This document shows positions 63,641 to 64,000 of a stretch of DNA of 64,000 nt, one piece after another (position 1 is the first letter of the stretch; each line of letters opens with the position of its first letter). Under the pieces are notes generated by a model, which saw only the letters and a program-made list of their open reading frames with translations, did no database searches and was not told the origin of the DNA. Where the stretch lies: contig VZTJ01000255.1 of the NCBI GenBank assembly GCA_013397795.1, forward strand, positions 1,039,105 through 1,103,104, given 5' to 3'. The translations under genes and the position numbers were made by a program. Source of the stretch: Orthonyx spaldingii. Lineage: Eukaryota > Chordata > Aves > Passeriformes > Orthonychidae.

Positions 63641-64000
63641 ATATGCCATATTGTACTGCAATGTCATTTCATAAATCAGAATAGACTACTGTGTGTGTGT
63701 GCATGTGTGCACATATACTATTTTTATATGTAATTACAGTTAGTAATGATATATTAATTGAAATTGTTTCTTCTCTCACTTTTACTGGCACAAATTGCAT
63801 AATTATTTGGAATTAGTATCAACATACTGGTGTAAATGAATAAAAGAGATAATAAATGTAGTTATCTTTTTGGGATAGTGCAATACATACATACAGCTAT
63901 ATGCCTGTAGTCAGCTGTCTTTCTCCCAATTACATGTAAGCATGGGGAAAAAAAGGCAGAACTTTTGAAAATTTTCAACAGGAATTTATTCTGCAAGTAC
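63641..64000. other. AT-rich end of window, no gene seen
   Basis: Only a short TG repeat (63691-63710) and AT-rich sequence are present. Confidence 0.5.
63691..63710. repeat. Short (TG)n repeat, interrupted
   Basis: GTGTGTGTGT is followed by GCATGTGTGC. Confidence 0.85.

Overview
This window looks like bird nuclear DNA. The strongest reason is the set of CR1 non-LTR retrotransposon copies on both strands. One of them (about 39.77-40.66 kb) keeps the typical avian CR1 3' end, an 8-bp ATTCTGTG repeat. The rest is AT-rich, non-repetitive vertebrate DNA with short microsatellites and A/T tracts. There is one run of 81 unresolved bases. Nothing bacterial, plasmid-like or phage-like is visible.

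No protein-coding gene or exon could be supported. The longest open frames are under 200 codons. They either cross A/T homopolymers or are translations of CR1 remnants. I recognised no tRNA, rRNA or small RNA gene. The region reads as intergenic or deep intronic. Which of these it is cannot be told from the window.

Layout: 0-0.7 kb, decayed CR1 reverse transcriptase (+), running off the left edge. 1.4-1.8 kb, much older CR1 relic (+). 1.8-11.1 kb, unique AT-rich sequence with one candidate conserved non-coding block. 11.2 kb, CR1 3' fragment (+). 11.4-25.1 kb, unique sequence with a 31-bp tandem duplication and the N gap. 25.1-25.5 kb, MIR-like SINE relic and a 27-bp tandem duplication. 25.6-32.3 kb, unique. 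32.3-34.0 kb, long antisense CR1 split by an LTR-like insertion. 34.0-39.7 kb, unique with a (CCTT)20 tract. 39.8-40.7 kb, CR1 3' half (+). 40.7-46.0 kb, unique. 46.0-46.8 kb, a GC-richer block of unknown kind with (TG)15. 48.4-49.0 kb, TA/TG repeats and a 10-bp minisatellite. 49.7-50.1 kb, two MIR-like SINE relics. 50.1-57.4 kb, unique. 57.4-57.85 kb, ancient antisense CR1. 58.4-58.8 kb, candidate conserved block. 59.4-60.07 kb, antisense CR1 with an internal deletion and a 40-bp duplication. 60.1-64 kb, unique, including a second strong conserved-block candidate near the right end.

No set of genes works together here. The story is layered mobile-element history: ancient MIR-like SINEs and old CR1, then younger avian CR1, then an LTR inserted into one CR1. 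I found no convincing new biological system. The items most worth a second look are the nested LTR with paired octamer-like motifs, the MIR-like pair, the GC-richer block at 46 kb and the candidate conserved elements. All repeat-family calls rest on remembered consensus patterns and were not checked by search.
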